Shown: positions 8,690 to 18,520, numbered from the stretch's first letter. The stretch: 64,000 nt of DNA from Macrococcus capreoli (GCF_025628935.1 NZ_JAOTIS010000011.1:1-64000), one strand, 5' to 3'. Notes: generated from the sequence alone by a model not told the origin. Made by a program: numbers and translations.

Positions 8690-9424
8690 TTACTTCTCTT
8701 TATCTATCATTCTTCTTGAGAAATCAACAAACTTAAATTCACTTGCTCTATGTTTAGAGACATTATATTGGAACGGTGTCGCATTTGCTAAATAAACAAC
8801 CGATCTCACCACTGCCGCATAAGGAGGGGTTGCTTCTACAAATAAGTCAATTTCATATTCTGTCATCGGCTCAAATGTAATTGCTTTATTTGAATATGCA
8901 ATTTTAAGTCCTAAGCGATTTTCAATGTATTCATAAATAGAATGCTCCGCAATTTCTTTAGACAATGCTGGCATCATGTCTTGTATGAAATAATCAATAT
9001 CTACAATATTCACTAAATCATTCTTTCTTCTTGAACGGACTACTCTAAATAATTTCGTATCATCCGTTAAGTTTAAAGCAACTTTTACTTTCGGATGATC
9101 TTTCGCTAAGACAGTTTCAAATGCCTCAACAACAGTATGATAATCCATGTTTAATGACTGTTTAATTTCTTCAAAGCTAATCAGTTGTGAAACAGGAAAA
9201 TTCATCGATTGATTGTAAATAACAATTGAGCCTTTTCCTTTTAATTTCTGAATAAAACCATTTGTCTGTAGTAAACTTAGCGCTTTACGCACTGTTTCAC
9301 GTGATACACCATATTTTTTTACGAGTAAGTTCTCTGAAGGTAACTGCTCACCATTTTTATACTCATCATTGATAATCTTACCACTTAACTCCTGATAAAT
9401 CTTTCGATACTTATTACTGTTCAT
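8690..9424 (-). CDS. treR: Trehalose operon repressor, GntR family
   Basis: A 244-aa regulator with an N-terminal winged helix (GEQLPSENLLVKKYGVSRETVRKALSLL, about residues 26-53) and a C-terminal UTRA ligand domain. Family members bind trehalose-6-phosphate and release the operator. It ends the treP-treC-treR operon, 50 bp after treC. Matching 11-bp sites are found twice upstream of treP. A near-consensus parS sequence is embedded in its helix-turn-helix coding region. Confidence 0.93.
   Translation of the reverse strand: MNSNKYRKIYQELSGKIINDEYKNGEQLPSENLLVKKYGVSRETVRKALSLLQTNGFIQKLKGKGSIVIYNQSMNFPVSQLISFEEIKQSLNMDYHTVVEAFETVLAKDHPKVKVALNLTDDTKLFRVVRSRRKNDLVNIVDIDYFIQDMMPALSKEIAEHSIYEYIENRLGLKIAYSNKAITFEPMTEYEIDLFVEATPPYAAVVRSVVYLANATPFQYNVSKHRASEFKFVDFSRRMIDKEK
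9293..9308. promoter_or_regulatory. parS: Candidate parS site inside treR
   Basis: TGTTTCACGTGATACA matches the parS consensus TGTTTCACGTGAAACA at 15 of 16 positions and keeps the CACGTG core. It is about 39 kb from oriC. The common GntR motif SRETV can produce such sequence by codon choice, so function is not certain. Confidence 0.5.
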
Positions 9425-9474
9425 AACGCCACCTCTATATTCTATGAGTCATTAGCATCAAAAACCAGAAAAGT

Positions 9475-11112
9475 TTATCGAAGAATAGCGATTGCTTGAT
9501 ATGGTTCTAATACATTTGAATGGCTTTCACCATTGTTGATTAATACACGGCCTTCAATATTGATTGAAGACGGTATTTCAACAACATCATTTGTAAAGTT
9601 CGCTAAGACGAGTAACGTCTCATCCTCAAGCAGTCTTACATACGCAAAAATATGCGGATGATCTTCTAATAAAGGTTTCACCTCTCCGTAAGTAATAATA
9701 TCTAAGTTATGTCTCATTTCTATTAACTTTTGATATGTGTAAAATACAGAGCTTTTATCTGCTAGTGCTTGTTGTACATTAATCTGTTTGTAATTCTTTG
9801 CAACATCTATCCAAGGTGTACCTGTTGTAAATCCAGCATTTGTGCTATCATCCCATTGCACAGGACTTCTCGAATTATCTCTTGATTTATCTTGTAATAT
9901 ATCTAATATTTGTTCATTTGTAAATCCATTGTCCACCATTATATTGTACGCGTTAATTGATTCTACATCACGATATTGACTAATATCATCTAAATACAGG
10001 TTTGTCATACCTATTTCTTCACCTTGATAAATGTACGGTGTACCTTGCAAACAGTGTAATGTTATTGCTAACATCTTTGCACTCTTTACGCGATTTTCTT
10101 CAGTTGAATCATCACCGAATCGGCTAACAACACGTGGCTGATCATGGTTACACCAGAAGATTGCGTTCCAGCCGCCACCTTTCGAAATACCCACCTGCCA
10201 TTCAAATAATATACGCTTTAATTCAATGAAATCATAAGGCATCTTTGTCCATTTTTCACCATCTTTATAATCTACTTTTAAATGGTGAAAGTTGAACACA
10301 CTACTTAATTCATGACGATCTTCTCGCGTATAGTTAATACAATGTTCAAGTGTTGTAGAACTCATTTCTCCAACTGTCATGAAACCATCTTTTTTCCCAA
10401 AAGTATTGCGGTTCATTTCATTTAAAAATTCATGAACACGTGGACCGTCTGTATAAAACTCTTTACCGATCTTATCTGAATCTTTATATTCTGCTTTAGA
10501 AATTAAGTTAATGACATCAAATCGGAAACCATCCATACCGAAATCAATCCAATAGTTAATCATATCGTAAATCTCTTGACGTAACTTTTCATTTTCCCAG
10601 TTTAAATCTGCTTGTGTGACATCAAATAAGCGTAAGTAATATTGATTCGTAGCGGGATCTAGCTGCCACGCGTTACCACCAAACTTTGATTCCCAGTTCG
10701 TTGGAGGTTGTCCATCTTTGCCATCTTTCCAGATGTAATAATCGCGGTATTCATTGTCCATTGATTTACGAGATTCTACAAACCAGTTATGCTCAGTACT
10801 CGTGTGATTAATAACAATATCAGACATAATCTTAATACCACGTGCATGCGCTTCATCTAATAAGCGCTTGAAGTCTTCTTTTGTACCAAAGTCCGGATTA
10901 ATTTCATAATAGTCACTAATGTCATAACCATTATCATTCATTGGAGAACGATAAACGGGTGTTAACCATAAATAATCTACACCGAGTGTTTTTAAGTAAT
11001 CTAACTTTTCAATAATACCGTTAATATCCCCTTGACCATTGCCTGTTGTGTCATTGAACGACTTTGGATAAATTTGATAAACAACTGACTTTCTCCAATC
11101 AGTGACTGCCAT
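9475..11112 (-). CDS. treC: Alpha,alpha-phosphotrehalase (trehalose-6-phosphate hydrolase)
   Basis: A 545-aa cytoplasmic GH13 enzyme that splits trehalose-6-phosphate into glucose and glucose-6-phosphate. GH13 regions are readable: DIVINHTS, DGFRFDVIN (nucleophile Asp), TVGEMSS (acid/base Glu) and FWCNHDQPR (third Asp). The N-terminus WRKSVVYQIYPKSFNDTTGNGQGD is typical. It lies between the trehalose PTS permease and its repressor, which supports the specificity over other oligo-1,6-glucosidases. Confidence 0.95.
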   Translation of the reverse strand: MAVTDWRKSVVYQIYPKSFNDTTGNGQGDINGIIEKLDYLKTLGVDYLWLTPVYRSPMNDNGYDISDYYEINPDFGTKEDFKRLLDEAHARGIKIMSDIVINHTSTEHNWFVESRKSMDNEYRDYYIWKDGKDGQPPTNWESKFGGNAWQLDPATNQYYLRLFDVTQADLNWENEKLRQEIYDMINYWIDFGMDGFRFDVINLISKAEYKDSDKIGKEFYTDGPRVHEFLNEMNRNTFGKKDGFMTVGEMSSTTLEHCINYTREDRHELSSVFNFHHLKVDYKDGEKWTKMPYDFIELKRILFEWQVGISKGGGWNAIFWCNHDQPRVVSRFGDDSTEENRVKSAKMLAITLHCLQGTPYIYQGEEIGMTNLYLDDISQYRDVESINAYNIMVDNGFTNEQILDILQDKSRDNSRSPVQWDDSTNAGFTTGTPWIDVAKNYKQINVQQALADKSSVFYTYQKLIEMRHNLDIITYGEVKPLLEDHPHIFAYVRLLEDETLLVLANFTNDVVEIPSSINIEGRVLINNGESHSNVLEPYQAIAILR

Positions 11113-11210
11113 TTTTTAAAACTCCTAACTATTTTTAGTTTAATATAATTTTACAACGAACAACTTGTACTTACAAGTTGTTCGTTGATGAATTAATTAA
11201 CTATGAAATT

Positions 11211-12683
11211 TTATAAGTTTTTATCTGAAACGATTGGTTCTACCACATCTTCACCCATTTTCTTCTTAGCAAAGTTAGAGAAGATTAATGTTAACACGAT
11301 TGGTAGAATGATAGCGATGATCATACCGATGGCAAACGTAATCTTAAATCCAGAATTAATACTCATAATACCTGGAACGCCTCCAACACCAACTTTACCT
11401 AATAATTGTTGAGAACCGAAGATTGCACCAACAATTCCAGTTGTAATTACTGCAGCGATAAATGGATATTTAAGCGGAATATTTACCCCGAACATTGCTG
11501 GTTCAGTAACCCCTAACCAACCAGAAATACCAGAAGTTAATGCTAATCCTTCTTCTTTAACCATTTTTTTGCGTTTATATAAGAACCAAGCTGCAAATGC
11601 TGCTGAACCTTGTGAAATATTTGAAATTGCTAAGATAGGCCATAAGTATGTACCATTTAATTTTGAACTCATTAATTGGAAGTCAACTGCTAAGAACATA
11701 TGGTGAAGACCTGTAATAACAAGTGGAGCATAAACTAATCCATAAATTAGCCCACCTAACCAGCCAGCATGTTCAAATATCATTTGAACAAATCCAGTAA
11801 TTTGGTTACCTAACCAGAATGCCACTGGACCAATGATGATGAATGATAAGAAACCTACTAATAATAATGCAATAGGACCTACAACCAACATCTTGATTGA
11901 ATCATGTACACGTTTATTTAAGAAACGTTCAACTTGTGCTAAACACCAAGTCGCGATTAAGATTGGTAATACTTGTGCAGCATAGTTTAATTGTTGCACT
12001 TTTAATCCAAAGATATCCCAAGTCGGAATTTCAACTAGTTTACCTGTAGCTCTATCCGCCAAACCATATTGTGACGCAAGTGCCGGGTTAACAAGTACTA
12101 AACCTAAGACCAAACCTAAAATCGGACTACCGCCAAATACACGCATCGCACTCCAACCGATTAGCGCCGGTAAAAAGTGGAATGGCGTTACAGCAATTAA
12201 TTTAATAATCTCTGCAATCCCTTTAAATTGAGGAAACATGTCTACAACAGACTTCTTTTCATAAAATACGCCTGGATCAAGTAATAAGTTAGAAAGACCT
12301 AATAATAAACCGGCTGTTACGATTGCAGGTAATAACGGAATAAATACATCACCTAACGTCTTAATCGCACGTTGTAATGGACTCATTTTCTCTGCTGCCG
12401 CTGCTTTCACATCGTCTTTTGAAGCCTCACCAATACCAGTTTCATCAACGAATACTTTGTAAGCTTCGTCAACAGTACCTGGTCCAATAACGATTTGGAA
12501 CTGGTTGTTCGCTGCGAATGATCCTTTTACTAAATTAATTTTATCTAAAGCTGCTTTATCTACTTTTGAATCATCTTTTAAAGCTAAACGTAAACGGGTA
12601 ACACAGTGTGTTGCTGCTGATACGTTTTCTTTACCGCCAATTGCATCGATAATACTTTTAACTTCTTGTCTGTTGACTGCCAT
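11211..12683 (-). CDS. treP: PTS trehalose-specific EIIBC component
   Basis: A 490-aa phosphotransferase permease that imports trehalose as trehalose-6-phosphate. The EIIB domain has its phospho-acceptor Cys27 in THCVTRLRLALKD; the EIIC domain with about ten membrane helices follows from residue ~105. No EIIA domain is attached, so a glucose-type EIIA from elsewhere must donate phosphate. I use the ATG at 12683, nine bases after AAGGAG; an upstream in-frame TTG overlaps that site. First gene of the tre operon. Confidence 0.95.
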   Translation of the reverse strand: MAVNRQEVKSIIDAIGGKENVSAATHCVTRLRLALKDDSKVDKAALDKINLVKGSFAANNQFQIVIGPGTVDEAYKVFVDETGIGEASKDDVKAAAAEKMSPLQRAIKTLGDVFIPLLPAIVTAGLLLGLSNLLLDPGVFYEKKSVVDMFPQFKGIAEIIKLIAVTPFHFLPALIGWSAMRVFGGSPILGLVLGLVLVNPALASQYGLADRATGKLVEIPTWDIFGLKVQQLNYAAQVLPILIATWCLAQVERFLNKRVHDSIKMLVVGPIALLLVGFLSFIIIGPVAFWLGNQITGFVQMIFEHAGWLGGLIYGLVYAPLVITGLHHMFLAVDFQLMSSKLNGTYLWPILAISNISQGSAAFAAWFLYKRKKMVKEEGLALTSGISGWLGVTEPAMFGVNIPLKYPFIAAVITTGIVGAIFGSQQLLGKVGVGGVPGIMSINSGFKITFAIGMIIAIILPIVLTLIFSNFAKKKMGEDVVEPIVSDKNL

Positions 12684-12715
12684 GCTGGTCAACTCCTTCT
12701 CTATAATATGCCTTT

Positions 12716-12845
12716 ATTGTACACTGTCTATACAAGTATGTAAAGGTTTTCTGAAAAGGGTTTCACACATTATTTTTTTTATTTAAATATTGTTTTTTTA
12801 CACCCAACAAAGGAAAGGTGTTGTACGATATCTATATACAAGTAT
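12716..12845 (-). promoter_or_regulatory. treP promoter with TreR-type operators and a cre-like site
   Basis: Minus-strand promoter: TTTACA (12744-12739), 17 bp, TACAAT (12721-12716). The 11-mer TATACAAGTAT occurs at 12729-12739, inside the spacer, and again at 12835-12845, suggesting two TreR operators about 106 bp apart that could loop DNA. TGAAACCCTTTTCA (12765-12752) matches the CcpA cre consensus TGWAANCGNTNWCA at every fixed position except one, just upstream of -35. The remaining sequence to 12965 is AT-rich with nothing clear. Confidence 0.65.
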
Positions 12846-12965
12846 CAAAAGGATTTGCATGCACAGATATTTAAAAAATTGTTTTTTTTAAATAACAATT
12901 CTAGTTATATTTTAATGACTTATGAATAGCTACAAACAAAAATAATTTTTGGTAATTATTAAAAT

Positions 12966-12992
12966 ACTAGATCGAGATTGTCTCGTTCTAGT
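12966..12992 (-). terminator. Hairpin at the end of the LysR gene
   Basis: ACTAGAACGAGA and TCTCGATCTAGT pair around CAA and include the stop codon. The following ATTTTAAT is only weakly U-rich. Confidence 0.6.
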
Positions 12993-13866
12993 ATTCTTTA
13001 TGCTTATATAATATCGAAATAAAATCCTGCATTATCTTCGTAACTAACCTATCTTTCTTATATATTAACGAAATATATCGCTCTTCTTGTTCATCTTCTA
13101 ATACACGATACACAATATCATGATTATGTGCGATTGCTGCTTTACTAATGATACCTACAAATTCTGATCCTTCAACCATTTGCAGTATACTTGAAATCGA
13201 ATTTATCTCCATCGCTACTTTAATATCTAACAAATGTTTTGCTTGCCATCGATCAATACTTTGTCTCGTCGATCCACTTTTATGAATGATAAAGTCATAT
13301 TGTTGAATACTTTTATGTGTAATTTTATCAAGCTGGGCTAGAGGATGATGTTTATCCATCACATATACTAACGGATTTTCAAATAATCGCTTCACAACAA
13401 AATCTGAATTCAATATTCCAACTTCAGAGATAATCGCTAAGTCTATTTCCCTTTCTTTAATCTTTTCAACGATTTTAGGTGCTGTATCAACTACAACTGA
13501 CAACTTAATTTTTGGATATGCTTTCATATATGCTTTAAATATGTTGGGTAAGAAATGATTTAACGGCGTATTACTAGCACCAATAGTTAAACTTCCTCTA
13601 GCAGATTCTCCAAACTCCTCAAGTAATCTTTCTGTTTCGTCCATAAGAGAAATAATTTGTGTTGCATTTAAATATAACATTTCTCCACTTGAGGTTAACG
13701 TGAAGTTGTTTCCTTTTTTTCTAAATAGCTCTGTGTCATATGAGTCTTGTAAATTTTTAAGGTGAAATGAAACTGTTGGCTGCGAAATTTGCATCATTTC
13801 AGCCACAGTATTCACATTTTTTGTTTCCACGAACAACTTAAATAACTTCAGCTGCTTAATATTCAA
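12988..13866 (-). CDS. LysR family transcriptional regulator
   Basis: A 292-aa LysR regulator. The N-terminal winged helix reads LKLFKLFVETKNVNTVAEMMQISQPTVSFHLKNLQ, and a two-lobed effector domain begins near residue 90 (ARGSLTIGASNTPLNHFLP). Translation starts at TTG after AAGGAGA. It is divergent from the ABC importer at 14003, a layout in which LysR proteins usually control the neighbour. The domain order and CysB-like effector domain do not fix the ligand. Confidence 0.9.
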   Translation of the reverse strand: MNIKQLKLFKLFVETKNVNTVAEMMQISQPTVSFHLKNLQDSYDTELFRKKGNNFTLTSSGEMLYLNATQIISLMDETERLLEEFGESARGSLTIGASNTPLNHFLPNIFKAYMKAYPKIKLSVVVDTAPKIVEKIKEREIDLAIISEVGILNSDFVVKRLFENPLVYVMDKHHPLAQLDKITHKSIQQYDFIIHKSGSTRQSIDRWQAKHLLDIKVAMEINSISSILQMVEGSEFVGIISKAAIAHNHDIVYRVLEDEQEERYISLIYKKDRLVTKIMQDFISILYKHKEY

Positions 13867-13882
13867 TTCTATTCTCCTTTAT

Positions 13883-13897
13883 ATAGATAAAATCTAT
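13883..13897. promoter_or_regulatory. Palindrome in the LysR/ABC divergent region
   Basis: ATAGAT-AAA-ATCTAT is a perfect 15-bp palindrome close to the LysR start, with partial repeats just beyond (TATGTACACAT). It is a reasonable autoregulatory LysR site; inference only. Confidence 0.35.
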
Positions 13898-14002
13898 GTA
13901 CACATCTATTATACATAAAAAATGTTGATTTATTATTCAATACTAATTTACATTATATTAACAATTTATAGCTATAGTTGTATTTGGAAAGGAGATAGGT
14001 AT

Positions 14003-15037
14003 GTGACTTTAGTAATTAATCATTTATCAAAAGCATTTAATAACAACTCGGTCATCGATGATATTTCACTAGACTTAGAATCATCTAGCTTCATCTCTTT
14101 ATTAGGACCGTCTGGTTGTGGAAAAACAACGTTATTAAGACTTATAGCAGGTCTTATTACACCTGATAAAGGCGAAATAAGACATAATGATACAATTTTT
14201 TATTCATCAGAACAAAAAGTTAACATTTCTCCTGACAAGAGAAACTTAGGTATGGTCTTTCAGGACTTCGCTTTATGGCCACATATGAATGTTTATGACA
14301 ATGTTGCCTATCCTCTACGTGCGAAAAAAGATACGGATCAGTTAAACGAAAGAGTAATCGAGGCTTTGTCTGCCGTACAACTCGAACATTTGAAAGATCG
14401 AAAAATCCATGAACTATCAGGTGGACAACAACAGCGTGTCTCTTTAGCGCGCGCAATCATTTCAAATAATAAAGTGATATTAATGGACGAGCCATTATCG
14501 GCACTTGATGCAACGTTACGTGAAGATATGCGCCACTTAATTCAATCCATCACTAAGAAGTACGAAATGACAGCTATCTTCGTAACACATGACCAATACG
14601 AAGCAATGACGATGAGTGATCAAATTATCGTGTTAGATAAAGGTAAGATTCTACAACAAGGTACACCGGAAGATCTTTACACAAAACCCGCGACACCGTA
14701 TATTGCTAAATTTATCGGCAAGGGCTCTGACATACAAGGAACTGTAGTTGATAAATTCTTTACTACAGTGACGGGGTTAAAGTTCCCGATTCACTTTAAT
14801 ACTACACCCGGACCATACACGTACATCATACGTCCTGAATCGGTAAAGATTGATAACAGTGGATATCCAGCACAAATTCAATCTGTAAGTTACACTGGCG
14901 AACGCTACGAATACGTTGCTTTACTGGATGAAACACCTATTATGCTTTATGATTCGAACAAATTAAGTATCGGCTCTACAGTAAATTTAAATATACAAAT
15001 CTTAAATCATTTCTTATTCAAACAGGAGGAACAGTAA
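14003..15037 (+). CDS. ABC importer ATP-binding protein, ferric-iron/polyamine/phosphorylated-substrate family
   Basis: A 344-aa ATPase started at GTG (14003), eight bases after AAGGAG; the open frame extends upstream but without a ribosome site. Walker A GPSGCGKTT is at 35-43, the signature LSGGQQQR near 134, and Walker B VILMDEPLSALD. A C-terminal TOBE-like extension (YIIRPESVKI) is present, as in FbpC, PotA and AfuC. It overlaps the binding-protein gene by one base. The transported substrate is unresolved. Confidence 0.9.
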   Translation: MTLVINHLSKAFNNNSVIDDISLDLESSSFISLLGPSGCGKTTLLRLIAGLITPDKGEIRHNDTIFYSSEQKVNISPDKRNLGMVFQDFALWPHMNVYDNVAYPLRAKKDTDQLNERVIEALSAVQLEHLKDRKIHELSGGQQQRVSLARAIISNNKVILMDEPLSALDATLREDMRHLIQSITKKYEMTAIFVTHDQYEAMTMSDQIIVLDKGKILQQGTPEDLYTKPATPYIAKFIGKGSDIQGTVVDKFFTTVTGLKFPIHFNTTPGPYTYIIRPESVKIDNSGYPAQIQSVSYTGERYEYVALLDETPIMLYDSNKLSIGSTVNLNIQILNHFLFKQEEQ

Positions 15038-16113
15038 TGAACATGAAAAAGTTAAGTTTATTATTTATTTCAGTATTTGTATTTATTTTAGTATTAACAG
15101 GGTGTCAAAACTCATCAAGCACAAAGGAAACATCAAAAGATTCTTCAACTGAAAGTACAAAAGATTCAAATTCTCAAAGTAATGGAGATACTAAATCTAA
15201 CAAAACAGATAAATTAGTGCTTTATGCTGCCGGTCCAGATAACATGGTAGAAGCAATGGTGAAAGATTTCGAAAAGAAACAAGGCGTTAAAGTAGAAGTC
15301 TTCTCAGGTACAACTGGTGAAATATTAGGTCGTTTAGAAGCTGAGAAAAACAATCCAAAAGCTGATATCGTACAAGTTGCATCACTTCCTGCAGCAATGG
15401 ATTATAAAGAAAAAGGGTTAATTATGCCTTACAAAGTGAAAAATCACGATAAATTATACAAAGACTGGGTAGACGCTGAAGGTTATTACTATGGGTTTAG
15501 TGGTTCGGCTCTAGGAATTTCATACAATACTGAACAAGTAAAAAATGCACCAAAAGATTGGTCAGACTTAACAAAACCTGAATTTAAAGATAAAATTGCG
15601 ATTCCAGACCCATCACAATCAGGAACTGCTATCGATTTATTATCTATCAACGTGAAAAACAATGAGGATAAAGCTTGGGATTTATACAAACAATTAAAAG
15701 ACAATGGTATTAAAATGGCAGGGGCTAACAAACCTGCTTTAGAAACAGTAATTAAAGGCCAAAATGCGGCTGTATTTGGTGGAGTAGACTATATGGTATA
15801 CGCTGCGAAGAAAAAAGGCGAACCTGTTGATATCGCATTCCCTGAATCAGGTACAGCGATTTCTCCTCGTCCAGCATTCATCTTAAAGTCAGCTAAAAAC
15901 GTAGAAAATGCAAAAGCTTACATGGAATATGTAACAGGTGCCGACGGACAAAAACAAGTCGATTCATTCTTCTTAATGCCAGCTGATAGATCATTTGCGA
16001 AGAATAAAGAAGGCGTTAAACGTGAAGATATTAAAGAATTAAAATACGACTGGAAAAACTTATCTAAAGAATCTGAAACAGTTCTTAAAAAATATATGGA
16101 TATGATGAGATAA
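15037..16113 (+). CDS. ABC importer substrate-binding lipoprotein
   Basis: A 358-aa type II binding protein (FbpA/AfuA/PhnS-like). The signal peptide ends at VLTGC (Cys23), followed by a Ser/Thr/Lys-rich linker to about residue 55. The mature fold starts with KLVLYAAGPDNMVEAMVKDFEKKQG, and GISYNTEQVKNAPKDWSDL and IPDPSQSGTAIDLLS are typical. The tyrosine pattern of true ferric-binding proteins is not evident, so hexose-phosphate, aminoethylphosphonate or another ligand is as likely as iron. Confidence 0.88.
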   Translation: MNMKKLSLLFISVFVFILVLTGCQNSSSTKETSKDSSTESTKDSNSQSNGDTKSNKTDKLVLYAAGPDNMVEAMVKDFEKKQGVKVEVFSGTTGEILGRLEAEKNNPKADIVQVASLPAAMDYKEKGLIMPYKVKNHDKLYKDWVDAEGYYYGFSGSALGISYNTEQVKNAPKDWSDLTKPEFKDKIAIPDPSQSGTAIDLLSINVKNNEDKAWDLYKQLKDNGIKMAGANKPALETVIKGQNAAVFGGVDYMVYAAKKKGEPVDIAFPESGTAISPRPAFILKSAKNVENAKAYMEYVTGADGQKQVDSFFLMPADRSFAKNKEGVKREDIKELKYDWKNLSKESETVLKKYMDMMR

Positions 16114-17765
16114 TGCAAAAAAAGTCGATTTATAAGATTAATCAAATCAGTGCGATTCTCGCACTGATTCTGCTTATTATTTGGCCACTTTCGATGATTC
16201 TTATTAAAGGTGTGATGCCGAATGAAATATATTCACTTTCTGAAAATATTGGACAGTTATTTCAAAGTGGTAATTTAAAAATACTTTTCAATTCTATTAT
16301 ATTGGGTATTTCAGTCGTAATTGGAGCAACAATTCTTGCTTTACCGTTAGCATTTATTATGACAAAAACAGCTTTAAATCGTTTCAGATGGCTTGATTTA
16401 GTCATCATGATTCCGTTTATGACACCACCGTATATCGGGGCTATGGGATGGATGTTAACGATGCAACGCAACGGTTTAGTAGAGCAAATTATACCTCAAG
16501 CGAAACACTTAACACCCTATTTCTTTAGTTTCTTTGGAATGGTTCTTATCATGAGTTGTCACTTAGCACCATTTCTATATACCATTATTAAAAATGCACT
16601 CCTCAATATTCAAGGGAGTCAAGAAGATGCTGCACTCATCTATGGCGGCTCATGGTTATATCGATTCAGAAAGATTATACTTCCGCTTTTCCAAACGGGT
16701 TATAGTCTCGGGGCATTACTTGTCTTTGTAAAGACGATCGGAGAATTTGGGACCCCAGTAACAATGGGAAATCGTATCGGTTTCTTCGTACTCACAAGCG
16801 AGATACATCGTTCAGTTAGTATTTGGCCGATTGACTTTAATAGAGCAAGTACTTTAGCTTTAATGCTTCTTACTACAAGTATGACTGTCTGGGCAATTCA
16901 GCAATGGTTTGAATCTCAAACGCGTGTCATTCAAAGTAAAGGAAAAGGTAATAACATCAAGGTTGCATCAAGAAGTAAAAAAGATATCTTATATGGATTA
17001 ATTGTTGGCTTTATCCTTTTCATTAGTATAATTATGCCGTTTACGAGTGTTGTTATTAATGCTTTTATCAAGCAACTCTCAAAAGGATTAACACCTGCAA
17101 ACTTTACACTGGAACACTTCGTCAATGTACTTTCCGGTGATGGTGCGATAGCATTATTTAATAGTTTCTGGATAGCATCACTAGCTGCCACGATTGCTAG
17201 TATTATCGGTTTATGGTTTGTGTTGTTCAGTATTAAAGGCGACAAACTAGGTAAATTTATAGATTTCGCTAGTTTACTACCGAATACTGTACCAGGGATT
17301 ATCGTAGTCGTAGGTATTATATTATTCTGGAATCATCCGAACCAACCGTTAAAGCTGTACAATACTATCTTTATTCTAGTACTGACATATATCATCCTAT
17401 ACATTCCTTATGCAGTACAAAATATTAAAAATGTGTATTCCAATGTCAGTCAAAGCCTTATTGATGCAGCAATGATTTCTGGAGCTAAAGGTTATTACTT
17501 ATTTAGAACAATTACATTCCCTTTATTATGGCCAGGAATCGTTTCAGGATGGATATTAATATTCTGTATCTCAATGCGTGAACTTGTAGGTTCATTAATG
17601 CTTAGACCACCAAATACGGATACATCCGCAACATTTATCTATCGCCAGTTTGAGCAAGGCTCTTCCTCAGAAGGAATGGCAATGGCTATCATATCAGTAG
17701 GCATTACAACAACTGTATTATTACTACTACAATACTTACAGCATTATAAAAGAAAAGAGAGCTAA
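16113..17765 (+). CDS. ABC importer permease, fused double domain
   Basis: A 550-aa membrane protein with about twelve helices in two homologous halves, each with an EAA loop: EDAALIYGGSWLYRFRKIILPLF near 170 and IDAAMISGAKGYYLFRTITFPLL near 450. Such fused permeases serve FbpB/AfuB-type importers. It overlaps the receptor stop by one base, and its own stop codon is inside the operon terminator. With its two upstream neighbours it makes a complete importer. Confidence 0.92.
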   Translation: MQKKSIYKINQISAILALILLIIWPLSMILIKGVMPNEIYSLSENIGQLFQSGNLKILFNSIILGISVVIGATILALPLAFIMTKTALNRFRWLDLVIMIPFMTPPYIGAMGWMLTMQRNGLVEQIIPQAKHLTPYFFSFFGMVLIMSCHLAPFLYTIIKNALLNIQGSQEDAALIYGGSWLYRFRKIILPLFQTGYSLGALLVFVKTIGEFGTPVTMGNRIGFFVLTSEIHRSVSIWPIDFNRASTLALMLLTTSMTVWAIQQWFESQTRVIQSKGKGNNIKVASRSKKDILYGLIVGFILFISIIMPFTSVVINAFIKQLSKGLTPANFTLEHFVNVLSGDGAIALFNSFWIASLAATIASIIGLWFVLFSIKGDKLGKFIDFASLLPNTVPGIIVVVGIILFWNHPNQPLKLYNTIFILVLTYIILYIPYAVQNIKNVYSNVSQSLIDAAMISGAKGYYLFRTITFPLLWPGIVSGWILIFCISMRELVGSLMLRPPNTDTSATFIYRQFEQGSSSEGMAMAIISVGITTTVLLLLQYLQHYKRKES

Positions 17766-17787
17766 CAAATTGTTAGCTCTCTTCTAT
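17756..17787 (+). terminator. Terminator of the ABC importer operon
   Basis: AGAGAGCTAACA and TGTTAGCTCTCT pair around a 3-nt loop, a 12-bp perfect stem that contains the stop codon; TTCTATATA follows, a weak U-tract. Confidence 0.7.
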
Positions 17788-17816
17788 ATATAACATTCAA
17801 TTAATAGTCAAAATAA

Positions 17817-17909
17817 TGGCGGAGGAAGAGGGATTCGAACCCCCGCGAGCCGTTAAGCCCCTGTCGGTTTTCAAGACCGATCCCTTCAGCCGGACTTGGG
17901 TATTCCTCC
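17817..17909 (-). tRNA. tRNA-Ser (anticodon UGA)
   Basis: A 93-nt class II tRNA with encoded CCA. The acceptor GGAGGAA pairs with TTCCTCC, the anticodon loop is CTTGAAA (anticodon TGA, reading UCA), the variable arm is long and GC-rich as expected for serine, and the T-loop is GGTTCGAATCC. Confidence 0.97.
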
Positions 17910-17982
17910 AAATAAGACAATATCAATCTTATAATAAACAATTGATACTGTCAACAATATTTACTAAAAAAATTATAAAAAT

Positions 17983-18351
17983 TTAATACGTCGATGCTTC
18001 TACGTGAGATATTTTCCAATCCTTTTCAAATTTCACCATCGTCATCGTAAGTTCTAAAGGCCACGTATTACGTGAACCATAAATTCTTGCATCCACTTTA
18101 TTTTGCGCAATTAACGTTGCCTTCTTATCTTTAACGCGTATTTCGACATTTTCTTCTTTCGTAGAATAATACTTCATCGATTGATCTTCTATCGCCTTCA
18201 ACCATTCTCTTTTAGGCTGTTTCACACCTGTCATATGCACTAATACACTACCATCCATCATTAATTCATCGATTATTTCAACATCTTCATCTATCATTGC
18301 TTTGTATAATTTTACGTATACGTCGTACACTAATTGCTCAGGAGTTTGCAT
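17983..18351 (-). CDS. SnoaL-like / NTF2-fold protein
   Basis: A 122-aa protein of the nuclear-transport-factor-2 fold type (DUF4440-like): N-terminal helices with DVYVKLYKAMIDEDVEIIDELM, then VLVHMTGVKQPKREW and strands ending in LTMTMVKFEKDWKISHVEAS. The pattern fits a small cone-shaped domain that can be enzymatic or ligand-binding; function unknown. I use the internal ATG at 18351, eight bases after GGAG, in place of an upstream ATG without a site. It stands alone between tRNA-Ser and metE. Confidence 0.7.
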   Translation of the reverse strand: MQTPEQLVYDVYVKLYKAMIDEDVEIIDELMMDGSVLVHMTGVKQPKREWLKAIEDQSMKYYSTKEENVEIRVKDKKATLIAQNKVDARIYGSRNTWPLELTMTMVKFEKDWKISHVEASTY

Positions 18352-18520
18352 CGAAATCGCTCCATTCATCTATTTATATACTCTGATATATACCCTAAAT
18401 ATTACAAAGTTACACAACTTAATTTTATTTCAATCAATTTACAAAACTTTATATATTTTTACGAAATAAAAGGGCAAGATGGTTCATCTTACCCCTTATA
18501 ATTGTATTTCATTTTTGTCA

